The position numbers and the translations under genes are program-made. The notes beneath the pieces were generated by a model. It had not been told where the DNA came from. It saw only the letters and a program-made list of their open reading frames with translations, and searched no databases. From Hydractinia symbiolongicarpus (Eukaryota > Cnidaria > Hydrozoa > Anthoathecata > Hydractiniidae): DNA of 64,000 bases. The number at the start of each line of letters is the position of its first letter. Within the stretch, counting starts at the first letter, position 1. This document shows, piece after piece, positions 50,601-61,530 of the stretch. The stretch spans positions 23,932,001-23,996,000 of the forward strand of contig NC_079884.1 of NCBI RefSeq assembly GCF_029227915.1, read 5' to 3'.

Positions 50601-52107
50601 TTTTATTTGTCGAATACACTCCACTCTCCGTTTCTCACTTGAATGCTACTTTTGTATATCTAGTTTCCACTTACCTATTTACCCACGCCTAAAAAATATG
50701 GGATACAATATTTTTTATTGAAAAGCATAGAACGTTTGATTTAATAAAAGGCAGCCTTTAGACGATCCACAAATATACCGAAAAAATGGCACAGCAAAAA
50801 TCGGTTTCTTTATGTATAAATATGAGCAATAACGGGCTAATTGAGGATTACAGTGGGAATCTTTTTATCTCGAACTAAAGTCTCATTCCCTTGTGTTCCG
50901 CCTAAGGTATTTTCCTTTCTTTATCTCGAACTTTCAATATCTCAACAAATTTTTTGGTCCCTTGCATCGAGTTAGAGAGATTCCATTATATATTCAATCC
51001 TTTATTTTTTTTATTATTTTTTTTTCATAGAAAAAAGAAAGAGCTGACAAAGAAAATGTCTAGCGTGAATGAAAAAACACTGTACCATGGCACTGAATGC
51101 ACCGTTGTCGATGCCATATGTGCTCAAAATTTTGATTGGAGACTATGTGGAAAGAATGCAACTATGTATGGCCAGGGAAGTTATTTTTCTACATCTGCAA
51201 AGTACAGTCACAATTATACCACTCCTGATATGGCTGACGTTCGTTATATGTTTGTTGCTGAAGTATTGGTCGGCCGTTGCGCTAAGGTAAAATAGTGACG
51301 ATAATGATAGGAAGCCTCTATTTCTTCAGTCTAATTACGCGTCTCATATAATTTTATTTGACTCCTCATGTGTGTATACTCTCTCTAATGTTTAGTTCAA
51401 CTGCTTGTTTTTAGGGCAATTCGACAATGAAACGGCCTCCACTCCTTCCTAACTCGAAAGTTGAACTGTATGATAGTTGCGTGAATGACCTTTCTGACCC
51501 ATCCATTTTTGTAGTGTTCGAGCGAGATCAATGCTACCCGAAATATCTAATTTCTTATAAAATCACATCAGGACCAGAACATCGACGTTCCTACGTCAGT
51601 CCTTCTAGCTCAATCCACAAAACATCATCCACATATTACCATGGCTCTCGCACTACTAGCAATCCAGTGTTTCACTCCACCAATTCAACATCTGGTTTTA
51701 ATCCCCTTAGCTCGAACAACTTTAGTAGTACCGGTAGTTCATTGTCTTACGGACAAACATCATCCATCAACAACTCCACCAATTCAACATCTAGTTCTAA
51801 TCCATTTAGCTCGTACAACAATCGTAAGACTAGTAGTTCAGTGTCTTACGGAGAAACATCATCTACCAACAACTCCGCCAATAATCCGTATCGTAATATG
51901 TATGGATCAAGCAGTTCAGCATCACCTGGGCTAGGAAGATCAGCTTCTAATAGTTCGGCCAATCAGGCTGCTTATATTGGTTACACTTATCCAAGCAGTG
52001 CTAGCTCATCGACATATCGCAATAGATCCGCTGAATCGACGACATTCCAAAATCCGGAAAGGGATGCTTCGGGCAGCTCATCTGAAAGGAAATGTATTAT
52101 TTCGTAA
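44675..52107 (+). CDS. PARP12/ZC3HAV1 (ZAP)-like CCCH-WWE-ADP-ribosyltransferase with CaaX box, copy B
   Basis: Seven exons close to 1458 residues: 44675-47309, 47630-47849, 48521-48710, 48889-49070, 50398-50598, 51031-51286 and 51415-52107. Every internal exon has the same length as in copy A. Copy B keeps three four-finger units very close to copy A's. It then adds Ser/Asn-rich repeats, a second winged-helix-like segment and a fourth unit of CCCH-type fingers (about residues 640-850). ZnF5-like, two WWE and ART domains follow. The ART triad reads H1162, Y1194 and L1273. The last exon carries a Ser/Asn/Thr-rich tail with a 99-bp internal repeat and ends in Cys-Ile-Ile-Ser, a CaaX prenylation signal like that of the long isoform of human ZAP (CVIS). 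A membrane-tethered RNA- and ADP-ribose-binding role is inferred. An AATAAA lies at 52145. Confidence 0.92.
47310..47629 (+). other. Copy B intron 1, with in-frame stop past the donor
   Basis: The donor is GGTAATTG and the acceptor ATGTAG. Retention adds the same nine residues as in copy A, then a stop (TGA here, TAA in A). The intron is only 320 bp, against 1.4 kb in copy A. Confidence 0.8.
49071..50397 (+). other. Copy B intron 4
   Basis: No coding content recognised. A CAGCCCGAGAGGGCTG hairpin lies near 50167. Confidence 0.6.
51675..51890 (+). repeat. 99-bp (33-residue) coding tandem repeat in the copy B tail
   Basis: CTCCACCAATTCAACATCT starts at 51675 and again at 51774. Both units continue through a Ser-rich stretch into a TCTTACGGA block. 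This in-frame duplication lengthens the disordered tail between the ART domain and the CaaX box. Confidence 0.8.
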
Positions 52108-55100
52108 AGATTCGTGGTAAATTGTTCTCAGTTTATTATTAAATAATAAAAAGTTTTGGGAGGTGATTATTTGTTAAGAGAGCGAAGAGAAGCAATTATA
52201 CTGCGTAACATGTTCATTAAACACTCTAGCCCTTGACTTATAGGATAAATTACTTTTCCGCAATATTAGAGCGCTCAATCGATAAATTAGGGTTTTATTT
52301 TGTAAAAAAGATCGTATTTTAGGAACATGTATTATTAGGAGAAGCCCTTGCTGAAATAGCTTATTCTGTTACTTTCAACGTTTTGTAAATAGAACAAGAA
52401 GGAATAGCTTTTTTTAATTTTTTTACTACTGTGAAAACGGTCTGTGGTTTCTTTAAATTTAAGCAAGTACTCTCCTTAAAGTCAAAAACAAGACATAGCT
52501 AAATCAGCTGCGTCTTTTAATATGATAATGTATTCCATTAAACGCTTCAATGAATGTATAGAGGTATTATTATTTGAAAGATGCAATAAATGGAGTTATA
52601 GTAATTATACTAAAACTACTTATACTAAAAGAATTTTAAAATTTATATAAATTTTACAGAAACTGGCTGTTTCGACTATAGGTTATTGGTTTTTCTTTTA
52701 CGGTGTTCTCTTGTTGTTGTTAAAGATTTATTCCTATATTGTAGATTTGGTGAGAAGTAGAAATAAAAATATAGTCTATGAATAAGTTAAATGAGAATGT
52801 TCTTGTTCACTTCATGTCTTATTTGGAATAAAAAATAACCGGTTTTTCATAAAATAATCTTCGATACGTTAGTTTTTGGCAAATTGTTTTTATAAATTTC
52901 CCCTAACTTATTTTTGCGATCGGGAGGCCTGCAAATAATTCTTTGTGAAATAAAATTTTGTATCTATCGACGTATGCTATTCTAAAACGTTAACTAACTT
53001 TTCGGACAGGGTGGGATCCCACAGTCCGAATATTTAGTTATGATTTTAGGGGTGGTACACAGAAGTTCAACTTCGATATTTAACACTCGATCCAAATTTT
53101 GTGAGTAGAAGGTTTTCATGCAAAGTATGGAACTGAATTTTGTGATTTGAGCTTTGGAAGATGTTCGGAATTAATGTAAGCATTTCAAAACGCTTTAAAG
53201 AAATATATGATAGCAAAAAGGGTATATCACAACATGGTATGAAAACCACATCAAGTACACTAGTAAGTACACTAAACATTACAAGCAACCCGGTTAGCAA
53301 CTGTACTAAAATCTGCAAGATCGCCAAGGAAAGCAACCTTGATCCCAGGGCCTGTAGCGTTTTTTGATATAAAGATGAAACGCGTAGGAAAGTACGGTGG
53401 CCCACAAACTTCAAACAAAACGAACAAGAAACATGCACACATTTGACGAAACTACGAACAATTTTGACAGTACTTCAAACAAATCTAAGAACATTTTAGA
53501 CAAATCTAAGAACATTTTAAACAAAAGTACGAACATATTCAACAAAATTAAGAACATATTCCACAAAAGTACTAACATTTCAAAAAATAACATTTTAAAC
53601 AAATGTACGAACTTATTCAACAAATGTACTAATATTTTAAAAAATAACATTTTAGACAAATGTACGAACTTATTCAACAAAATTAAAAACATATTCCACA
53701 AAAGTACTAACATACGAACAAGGCGTTGCAAATAACCGAGATGAAATCGATACCAAAGCATGGTTCGTTTTTCAAGTATTTACCCATCTGTGTTTGCATT
53801 CGCGCGGAAAGGGAAGATGACGCTGAAAAATGTTGCTTTTCTCTTCCAATTCCGAGCCAACATACATGATTTGGAAGAAGTAAATTCGTACGTAGTGTCT
53901 TTGATATCTCCGACAGAAGATGAATATACAGAATATTTAATTTATCTGTCTTTCTAAAGCTGAAAACTGAGACACGGGAAGAAAGAACTATTTGTTTGTT
54001 TAGTTTGCAGTTGTGGACCACTGTAAAAAAGACAAATTGTTGTTTGCATTCAATATTACCTTTGCTAAAGTATGAGCAATATTAAATACAAGCAACTATT
54101 TATGATTTAACCCAGGTTTTTAAACAATACATTAAACCGAATCGAAGGCAAAGGTGAACCTCGTTCCTAGCGCTTATTGTCTCTTTCTTTTCTATCTGGA
54201 CCTCGCCGTCTCGATATAAAAATCAACAGGTGCTGGAAACAAGGTTGGTTTTCTCGTAGATAAAAGTAATAAAATAGAAATAAACAACGAGTGAATGCGG
54301 GTTAGTTCTCTTAAACTTTGTTCGATTTTCTTCAAAGCAAACAGGGCACACCATAACGGTATTTCAACATTGACATAGGGGGAAGGAGGTCTGTATAATA
54401 TTGGGGGATGAAGTTTTAAAAATAATATTAAAGCACCATTGTGGTTGACTACAAGAAATTAGGTATGGCTTTGTCCATCGTCTTCAAGATTTCCAAATGT
54501 TTTTTAAACTTAAATTTTGGGAAACTTATTTTGCAAGTAAGGTCTAAAATCGCAAAAATAAGTTCCAAGTAGGCGCTAGCGGCTTTGACGTCAGACAACA
54601 AAGACTGAGATTGGGGATAACTGTCCCCAGGGTCCATTTCACAGTGGCTTTATAAATACAACGTGTTGTTTCCACGTCGTTTCCACACCGTTTTGCTTGA
54701 GACTTCTGTTATGTCATGAAAGTTTTATCAATATTGCTGTCAAAGAAAAATTTCGAAGATATTGCTTTAATATCAGTCAAAAACAGCATCGCTAATAACG
54801 GGGCCTTTAATTGCCTATATATTTTCCATCGTGTTTAAAGACGTTAGTTAACTCCATAAGATTCTATCCGCCACGCACTCCTTAAAGCTGATAGAATCAG
54901 GACACAAGCCAGCAACACCTTCGCGGAGTATTTTGTCATCTAAAGGGAAAATATAAAGCTAAATGCTTCTACACAACGAATAAAAGAATTGACATCTATC
55001 TAGCGAAATCATTAACACTGTGGCTGAGTTAGACCTCGTCTGGGGCTTTTGCCTTTTTAACATCGAGGTCAGCGGCGAATAACTAAGCGCTAGCGGCTTT

Positions 55101-56761
55101 GACATATAGACATCAAACCCTGGGGACGAGGATGGGTTCAGGATTTTGAAACATGGGCGTGAATGGTTAGGAAAAATACTGTTGAGTAATTAATCTTGTA
55201 AGAACTCCAGCAAAGAAAAAGTCAATCTTGAAACCTTTGAAAAACTTTTAACAGCGTGCCTGATATAGCTTAACAAAAAATACCTATGACCGATTAGGTA
55301 GGATCAAAGAAGCTTTGATGCGACAAACCAATGAAAAATGAAATGAGATCAGGTATGTATGTGCCAGCAATGAAAATCTGGCTGTGAATTTGCTATAAAC
55401 GACAAGAGACATATTTGGGGGAAAAATAACACAGAGAAAGTATTTCTAATGGATTTAACAGTTTTTGGTTGAAATGCTTTTTACGTGACATAAGATCGTC
55501 TTTCCTAAAATTAAAATATAAAATGAAAGTATTAAGGTTGAGATTCCTATATTTTTTATACATAAAGTACCATATGAATAAAATAATAAGTAAATAAAAG
55601 AAAAAAATAGTGGAACTCGTATTTCAGGAAAGAAATAAAATCTCTATTTTTCGAATTTCCTGAACAGCAAGTTTTTCAGGAATTTTTGCAGGAATTTATT
55701 CCCCGAAGGTAATCTGGTATATACAGACGATTTGTCAGCAGTTCCTTTGCTTGTTAATGCAGCGAACTGTTAGGAACTTACGAATAAAGGAAGCGTCTGT
55801 CAAACCAACAACTTTGTCCCCGGGGCTTGTTAGCATGACATTTATAAGCATCCGTAAGCTTAAATTTGGTGATGTTTTAAGCATATGCTGGGTATTATGT
55901 GAAGCCAAAAAAATGCTGTGAAGTTTTTATGTTTTTTGTTTCGTGAGCAGTTTTTCTTGAAAACAATGCAGTTTAAAATTTCTCACACCACAGTATATTA
56001 CTCACAAAAGGTTCAAAGTGAGTATTAAGCTATAATTACTGATGTTTAAAATTCGAATTCAATATTTTTTTTCAAATAAGCATATTTTGAGCCTAATCAT
56101 GTGTTCCTAAGCATATCCCAATAAATCTCTTTGCCATTAATAACCTAAGCATAAAAAAGTAAATTTCATAAGCATCCTTAAGCCTCAATTTTGAATTTCA
56201 ATTACTTATAAAAAACATGTATTTGAACGGAACCTGAACAGGTTTTCAGGCTTCGTTCCAGTGAAGAAAAATCAAAAGGTACTACAAAAAAAGGTTGTAA
56301 ATCACATTATCTATCACCAGGAAAATAGGTATTGTCCAACACCATAATGGATGTAATAAAAACTAATCCATAACTAAAAGCATCAAAAATCTCCTAAGAT
56401 CATTTAATTTCAGTAAAATCCACAATCGATAAGTGCAAAGTAAGATTATTTTGTCTCGTTGTGTAAAGATCGAAATTAGTTTCTTTCCACAATCACCACA
56501 TGTCATGCGTAGAAAGGTAAATAAAACTTAAAATAACTCAAGACTAGTTTTAAGTAATTATATTCTTATACATAATTTAGCGTTAAAATTACTGAGTTTC
56601 GGCGTCCTCCGAAAAGTTCATCACTTTTGTCTGTTCAATTCGAATGCGATATTCTGTTTAGTGAATATCGGCCCTAAGTTGAAAAAAACTCCAGAAATAT
56701 GTATAACGTGTAAATATGGCCTAATATATTTAGTGCTGTATATTTTTTTCTGGGAATTAAA
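52108..56761. other. Gene-free interval between PARP copy B and the transporter genes
   Basis: It contains the copy B polyadenylation signal (52145-52150) and a 21-bp minisatellite (53440-53715). Motifs gcGCTAGCGGCTTTGAC appear at about 54575 and 55088. CCTCGTC/GGGGACGAGG scraps occur near 54200-54240 and 55030-55130. Around 55850-56180 the motif TAAGCAT recurs many times, possibly a decayed element. I see no convincing exon. Confidence 0.6.
53440..53715 (+). repeat. 21-bp minisatellite within an open frame (53397-53735)
   Basis: Units of the form ACAAAwsTAmGAACATwTTm are repeated about a dozen times, with a few shorter units. Each unit translates to seven residues of the type Asn-Lys-Ser-Thr-Asn-Ile-Phe. 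The surrounding frame is open from a Met at 53397 to a stop at 53733-53735 (112 codons). Reading frame may survive simply because the unit length is a multiple of three. No homology recognised. Confidence 0.8.
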
Positions 56762-59262
56762 ATGGCGTCAAAGTCACGAGTTACATTCGTTCTTGTTTTG
56801 ATTGCATTAACCCTTGTTCAAATGGGTTTTGGGGCTTACGGTGTTATCGTCACTAAGTTTGCCAAAGGGAACGATTTTGATCCTTTGGTATTTAGTCTTT
56901 ATCGTGATGGCTGTTGTTTTCCTGTTCTCTTTCTTGCAGCATACGTTGCGGAAAAAAAGATCAGTTACCCAAAACTAAGGTAAGAACGATACTAAGTTAC
57001 CTAGCTAGCCAGTTTTATGCTAAAAACCAAAATGTGTTGCAATGAGCAAAGAATAATTTAATACCATGTAAACTAAACAACACTCTTAAATTTATTAAGA
57101 GATAATGACAAGAATTGAAACTGATTTGGAACCTCATTAGGGGCCTTCGAAAAAAATTTTCAGGCCCCGTTAGCAGGATATTGCCACTAAGGGGGGAGGG
57201 GGTCTGAAGTTTGAAAAAAAAATCCGCTAAGGATTGAGAAATTTTAAGAATTTGTTTGTGGCCTAAAAATTCTTGTCATCAATTCCGATAACTTTTATCT
57301 ACAAAACACGCCCCTGAGTAAATACCAATATAAATACCAATACCAGTTGTTAGATGAATGTGCATATTTTTTATGGCTAGCCTAACAAATATAGAGGGAT
57401 ATACCTTGTCTATTATTTCCAGGAGTGGCAATGGCTTAATGTCCTGCTGTTATTATACTATTAATAAAACACTCCTGTCATTAGGAAAGGCATGTTTGGT
57501 TCCTGTTACGTATTGCTCCTCATTAATTACATCTGCCATATTCAATGCATTGGTCTATTTTGTTTTGTTTATGAAATGTTAACTAATTATCATTATAGGG
57601 AGCTACTTATTGCGAATACTTACTTAGAGCAAACTCTTAACGCTGTTAAAAAATTTAGAAAAGGATAGGATTAGCAAATATATTAGTTTATGGAGAAGGA
57701 AACAGTCAACAAAATTCTTGTTGATAGACAAAGACATAAATTTTGTGTTTTTCTGAGACTTAAGGACCGAATACACTTGTATAAAATCACTAAAATATAC
57801 CTTTTATTATCAATATAATTTCTTAAAATATGGTTATAATTTCTTATAATATATATAGCTATAATATATGTAAATATCTGGCATGTGCGTCATAGCCTCA
57901 TATTTTGCTGCATTGCTTTTAATATTTCAATAAAATCAAATTTGATTTTATTGAAATATTATTATAAGTTTGATTTTAAAAATATTGTTGGTGATCTGGT
58001 TTCGAATGTCTTTTGGTTTGTGTGACAATAGATCTATTATCTGCTAGCGTTGTTGAATATGAAATTAAATGAAATTATAACGATATTATAAGTATATTGT
58101 AGAAAAAATTATAACTGTATTATAGAATATATTTAATGATATTTTATATACAAGTGTATTCTGGCCTTTTGTAAATTTTCGTAAGGTTCTAAGGTAAAAC
58201 ATCTATGCTTTATGCAACTAAATGGTGAACACAATATTATCGTCTGCCTTTCTTGATTGTTCTTAGTAAATCAAATTAGTCATATAATTACATAAAAAAT
58301 TATGCCAAAATATTCGCTGGACCTTGCCTCTGGGGGATAGATGTGGGAGATAATCTGAATCTATCAGTTTGTAATAACAATTTGTTTGTGAGTTTGTAGT
58401 GGCACTATGTACCTTTTCTTATAGAGAGCTTCCACTTTTTGTTGCAATGGGCTTTTTTGGAATGTTTGCAAACCAACTCATGTATATTCTGGGTGTGTAC
58501 AACACTTCAGCTGATATTGCATCAATGTTCCAACCGCTTGCTGCATGTTGGACTGTTATAGTAGCAGTTGCTGCAAGAGTTGAGAAGTTTCCTAACCTAA
58601 GTACAGTATTAGGAGCCAGTAAGGTGATTGGTATCATCGTTGCAACTGCAGGTGCCGTTCTTATGAATTTTGGAAAAAGTGCTAAACATAACGACACTTC
58701 AAACAAGTATGTGTCACGTAGTTCGTCTCTATTTGGCTATTCTGCGCTGGTTATAAATACTTTTTCAGTTGGAATCTATGTCGTTCTACAAAAGAAATAC
58801 ATTTTTTCTGTTGCGACATCGAGATGGAAAACGTGCCCTATAGGTGTCACAGCATGGGCGTATCTATTTGGATTTATATCAATGGGATTTGCGTCATTAT
58901 ATTATATAAGGCAACCTGAGAAATTTTATCTTCAAGCAAACGGTGTTATTTATACATTGATATATGCTGTGTTTATTGCGTCTGCCATGTGTTACATGCT
59001 GATCACTTGGTGTAATATGCTTGTCAGCTCCACCCTGGTGGCTGCATCGTGGCCACTACAAGTATTTTTTTGTATCATATTGTCGTACTTCATATTAGGT
59101 GAGACCTTATCTGTTTTGGAAATCATTGGAGGTTTGATGATTATTTTTGCAATGTTGGCGGTGGTTTGGTCAAATTATCAGACAGAGCTTTTAAATTCAA
59201 ACAGACCGGAACAGAAAATCTTGAATCCTCGTACTGAAGGATATGATAAACTAACATCCTAG
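56762..59262 (+). CDS. EamA / drug-metabolite transporter (DMT) superfamily protein
   Basis: Two exons, 56762-56979 and 58425-59262, join through a GT-AG intron that splits an arginine codon (AG|A), giving 351 residues. The protein is strongly hydrophobic. Roughly ten membrane helices in two EamA-like halves are expected, with a Met-Asn-Phe-Gly-Lys loop near the middle and a Gly-Glu-Thr-Leu-Ser motif before the last helix, both typical of the superfamily. It most resembles the plant WAT1-like/DMT group known in many eukaryotes. The substrate cannot be told from sequence. The first ATG is used and sits just before the first hydrophobic helix. An AATAAA follows the stop at 59268. Its neighbour downstream is a closely related, broken copy. 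Confidence 0.88.
57921..57960. repeat. Perfect 40-bp palindrome in the transporter intron
   Basis: The two 20-base arms (57921-57940 and 57941-57960) are exact reverse complements with no spacer. The sequence is AT-rich. It could extrude as a cruciform, or be the junction of an inverted duplication. Confidence 0.97.
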
Positions 59263-60457
59263 ATTTTAATAAAAAAATAACAATAACATATAACATAGAT
59301 GTAATTTTTACAATTCAGATAATTTTTAGATTATATTGCATAAAATTCATGAAGTCGAATTCATATTAATAAAATTTTCATGCACATTTTTTATTAAAAA
59401 AAGTTAAACTGAGCTGAGGCTGGATGTGCTTATTTTTTTAACGTTTGCGCAGCCTCAAATATTCTTGTTTGTGTTTTTCCTAAAAATAGGGAACATATGG
59501 ATTGTTTTTAGGATTTAAATAAATAGAGGTTGAAATATTAGGAAGAGGAACTATATTTTATATAGTTGTTTATTAGCATATATGTATAATTCTAGGCTGA
59601 AAATTATTTTGTTCTTTTGAAGAAATTCTTGCTAGGTTCGTTCTTAATTAAGGTCGGAAAAATAGTGTGTATGAAATTAAAAATTATAGTTATGTTAATT
59701 ATATACAAAAGTTCGAATTAAATTATAAAGAATTAATGTTAAACCTAAATATTTTACTTCCAATGAGCGATTGGAACGGTCCAACATATATTTTAAACTG
59801 TACTTTAAAAAACAGATATTCCGTCTCGAAATATGTGTGTTTGCTTTAGGGTCGCGCAGAAACCTTGATTTTAGATCTCCGTTAGATATAAAAACGATGA
59901 CGGGGAATATTTGCCTAAAAAAGTGGCTCAAATGTTCAAAATTTTCCTGAACTACCTTTATTCGTACAAATTTTACGCGTTTGTACAAAAAAGTTAATTG
60001 ATGCGAAAAATTTAGACTAAAATTACGCTCAAAACGATTTTGGCGAAAATTTACTCTTTTTATTTCAAGAAACAGAATTTCATCAAAGTTTCTTTCACAC
60101 ACCCTTTTTATGATTCCGAACGAAAACAACTAAAAACAAGATATTCTATATTTCACAAAAACCCTTTTCCCCCTCAAAAAAACAAAAAAAAAATTAGTAC
60201 GAATAATATAACTTAAGGGGTGAAAATTTGGTGGAGGAAATTTAGTAAGGCTGTAAACGATCATATTGCCTTTAGAGACTAGAAGGAATAGAGCAATGGG
60301 CACCCGCCTGTGTGCGTGAAACCACGTAATCTTAAATTTCAAATATTTGATAACAGGCCGATTTGTGTTTCAACTGGTAATTTAAACTTTTAAATGAATA
60401 ACTTTTTATATGTTATTAATATTGTTATTGTTGTATGAATAAAAAGAAAAATATATA
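59263..60457. other. Spacer between the two transporter genes
   Basis: It contains a polyadenylation signal right after the first gene. A ttacgc/ggcgaaaattta stretch near 59970-60060 is similar in style to the TTCGCGAA repeats elsewhere. No gene seen. Confidence 0.6.
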
Positions 60458-60892
60458 ATGGCTGCCTCACAGTCCCGTTCAATATTTTGGTTGGTATTAT
60501 TAGCTCTGTTAGTTGCTCAGATGGTTTTTGGTGCTTATGGAGTTGTGTTTACTAAGTTTGCTAAAGAAAGTAACGTGAACGCAATAGTGTTTTGTATGTT
60601 GAGAGATGTTTGCTGTTTTCCTGTTTTGTTTCTTGCTGTATATGTCGCAGAAAAAGAGATCGCAAAAATAATTCTTAATTTTACATGAAAAACCTTATGG
60701 TAAAGTTTGCTCTGTATCTTTTGTAAATTTTTGTTATAATACACATACAAAAAATAAGTTTCGCAAAAATGTCTTCCCTTAAGGTATATTTTTTTCAACA
60801 TACTTTGAGAGAACGTTTAAATCAAACCAATTAGCTGTGTACAATTACTTTATGGCAAATGAGTCATAGAAATTATTAAAAAATTGACAGGA

Positions 60893-60925
60893 AGGGAGGG
60901 AGGGAGGGTGGGGGTGGGGGGAAGA
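60893..60925. repeat. G-rich tract with G-quadruplex pattern
   Basis: Seven runs of three or more G within about 33 bases (GGGAGGGAGGGAGGGTGGGGG and on). It lies in the intron of the broken transporter copy. Confidence 0.7.
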
Positions 60926-61059
60926 GAGCCACCTCTCCCCACACGATTAGTGTCAATGTGGTGCCTTTTCTAAAAGATGCATAATTATACAAAAAATACG
61001 AAAAATTTGCGAAAGCTAAATTTTCCTGTTCAGTACTTAAAAAAAGATTATATCAAATG

Positions 61060-61190
61060 GCTTTACAGCTCAAGTTTCATTCCGGGCTGAGTTTTTACCC
61101 GAACAGATCTTTACAGCTTATAGGCGGGTTAAAATCTCAGCCCAGGCTAATTCAGGCCGGGCTGAAAATGGTAAAATCGCGCTATGAACA
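61060..61190. repeat. CCGGGCTGA-type repeat scrap
   Basis: Motifs CCGGGCTGAG, CAGCCCAGGC and GGCCGGGCTGAAAA occur in both orientations within about 110 bases. They suggest a small element or array. Family not recognised. Confidence 0.35.
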
Positions 61191-61427
61191 GAATATTTCT
61201 TCTGGGTCGGGTTGGAATGCCGTAATGATAGTAAACTTTTTTCTTATAAAAAATTTATGCTGTTAGGCAACAAGCCTTAACTACCCCAAATTAACCGTAA
61301 ATAAGGTTTCATATTTGTCTAAAAGTTTAATTGTTTAATTGTTTATTCCCGTGCTTGATATTCGCGTGTGACCATAAAGATGTGAACTTCTTTTTATTTT
61401 ATCGATGAGCCAGCAATCATTACTCAC

Positions 61428-61530
61428 TAGCCTTAGGCCCGTGGAAAAATCGCCGCTATTCACAGAACTTTTCCCGTCGCAACAAAGTAGATAAAAACAT
61501 ATCTTATTTGCCATTTCGAAATTTTGGATT
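61428..61530. repeat. Related hairpin repeat, degenerate copy
   Basis: CACTAGCCTTAGGCCCGTGGAAAAATC matches the CTAGTCGTTAGCCCGTGGAAAAATC of the copy at 63578. The downstream hairpin arm is lost. CGTCGCAACAAAGTAGATAAAAA is also shared with the copy near 37985 (GGCAACAAAATGGATAAAAA). Confidence 0.6.

Noticed and set aside
53760-53957. 65-codon open frame downstream of the 21-bp minisatellite
   Set aside because: No homology, no splice context and a length within chance expectation.
57358-57582. 74-codon open frame in the transporter intron
   Set aside because: It has no resemblance to the expected EamA helices, and direct joining of the flanking exons restores the full family frame.
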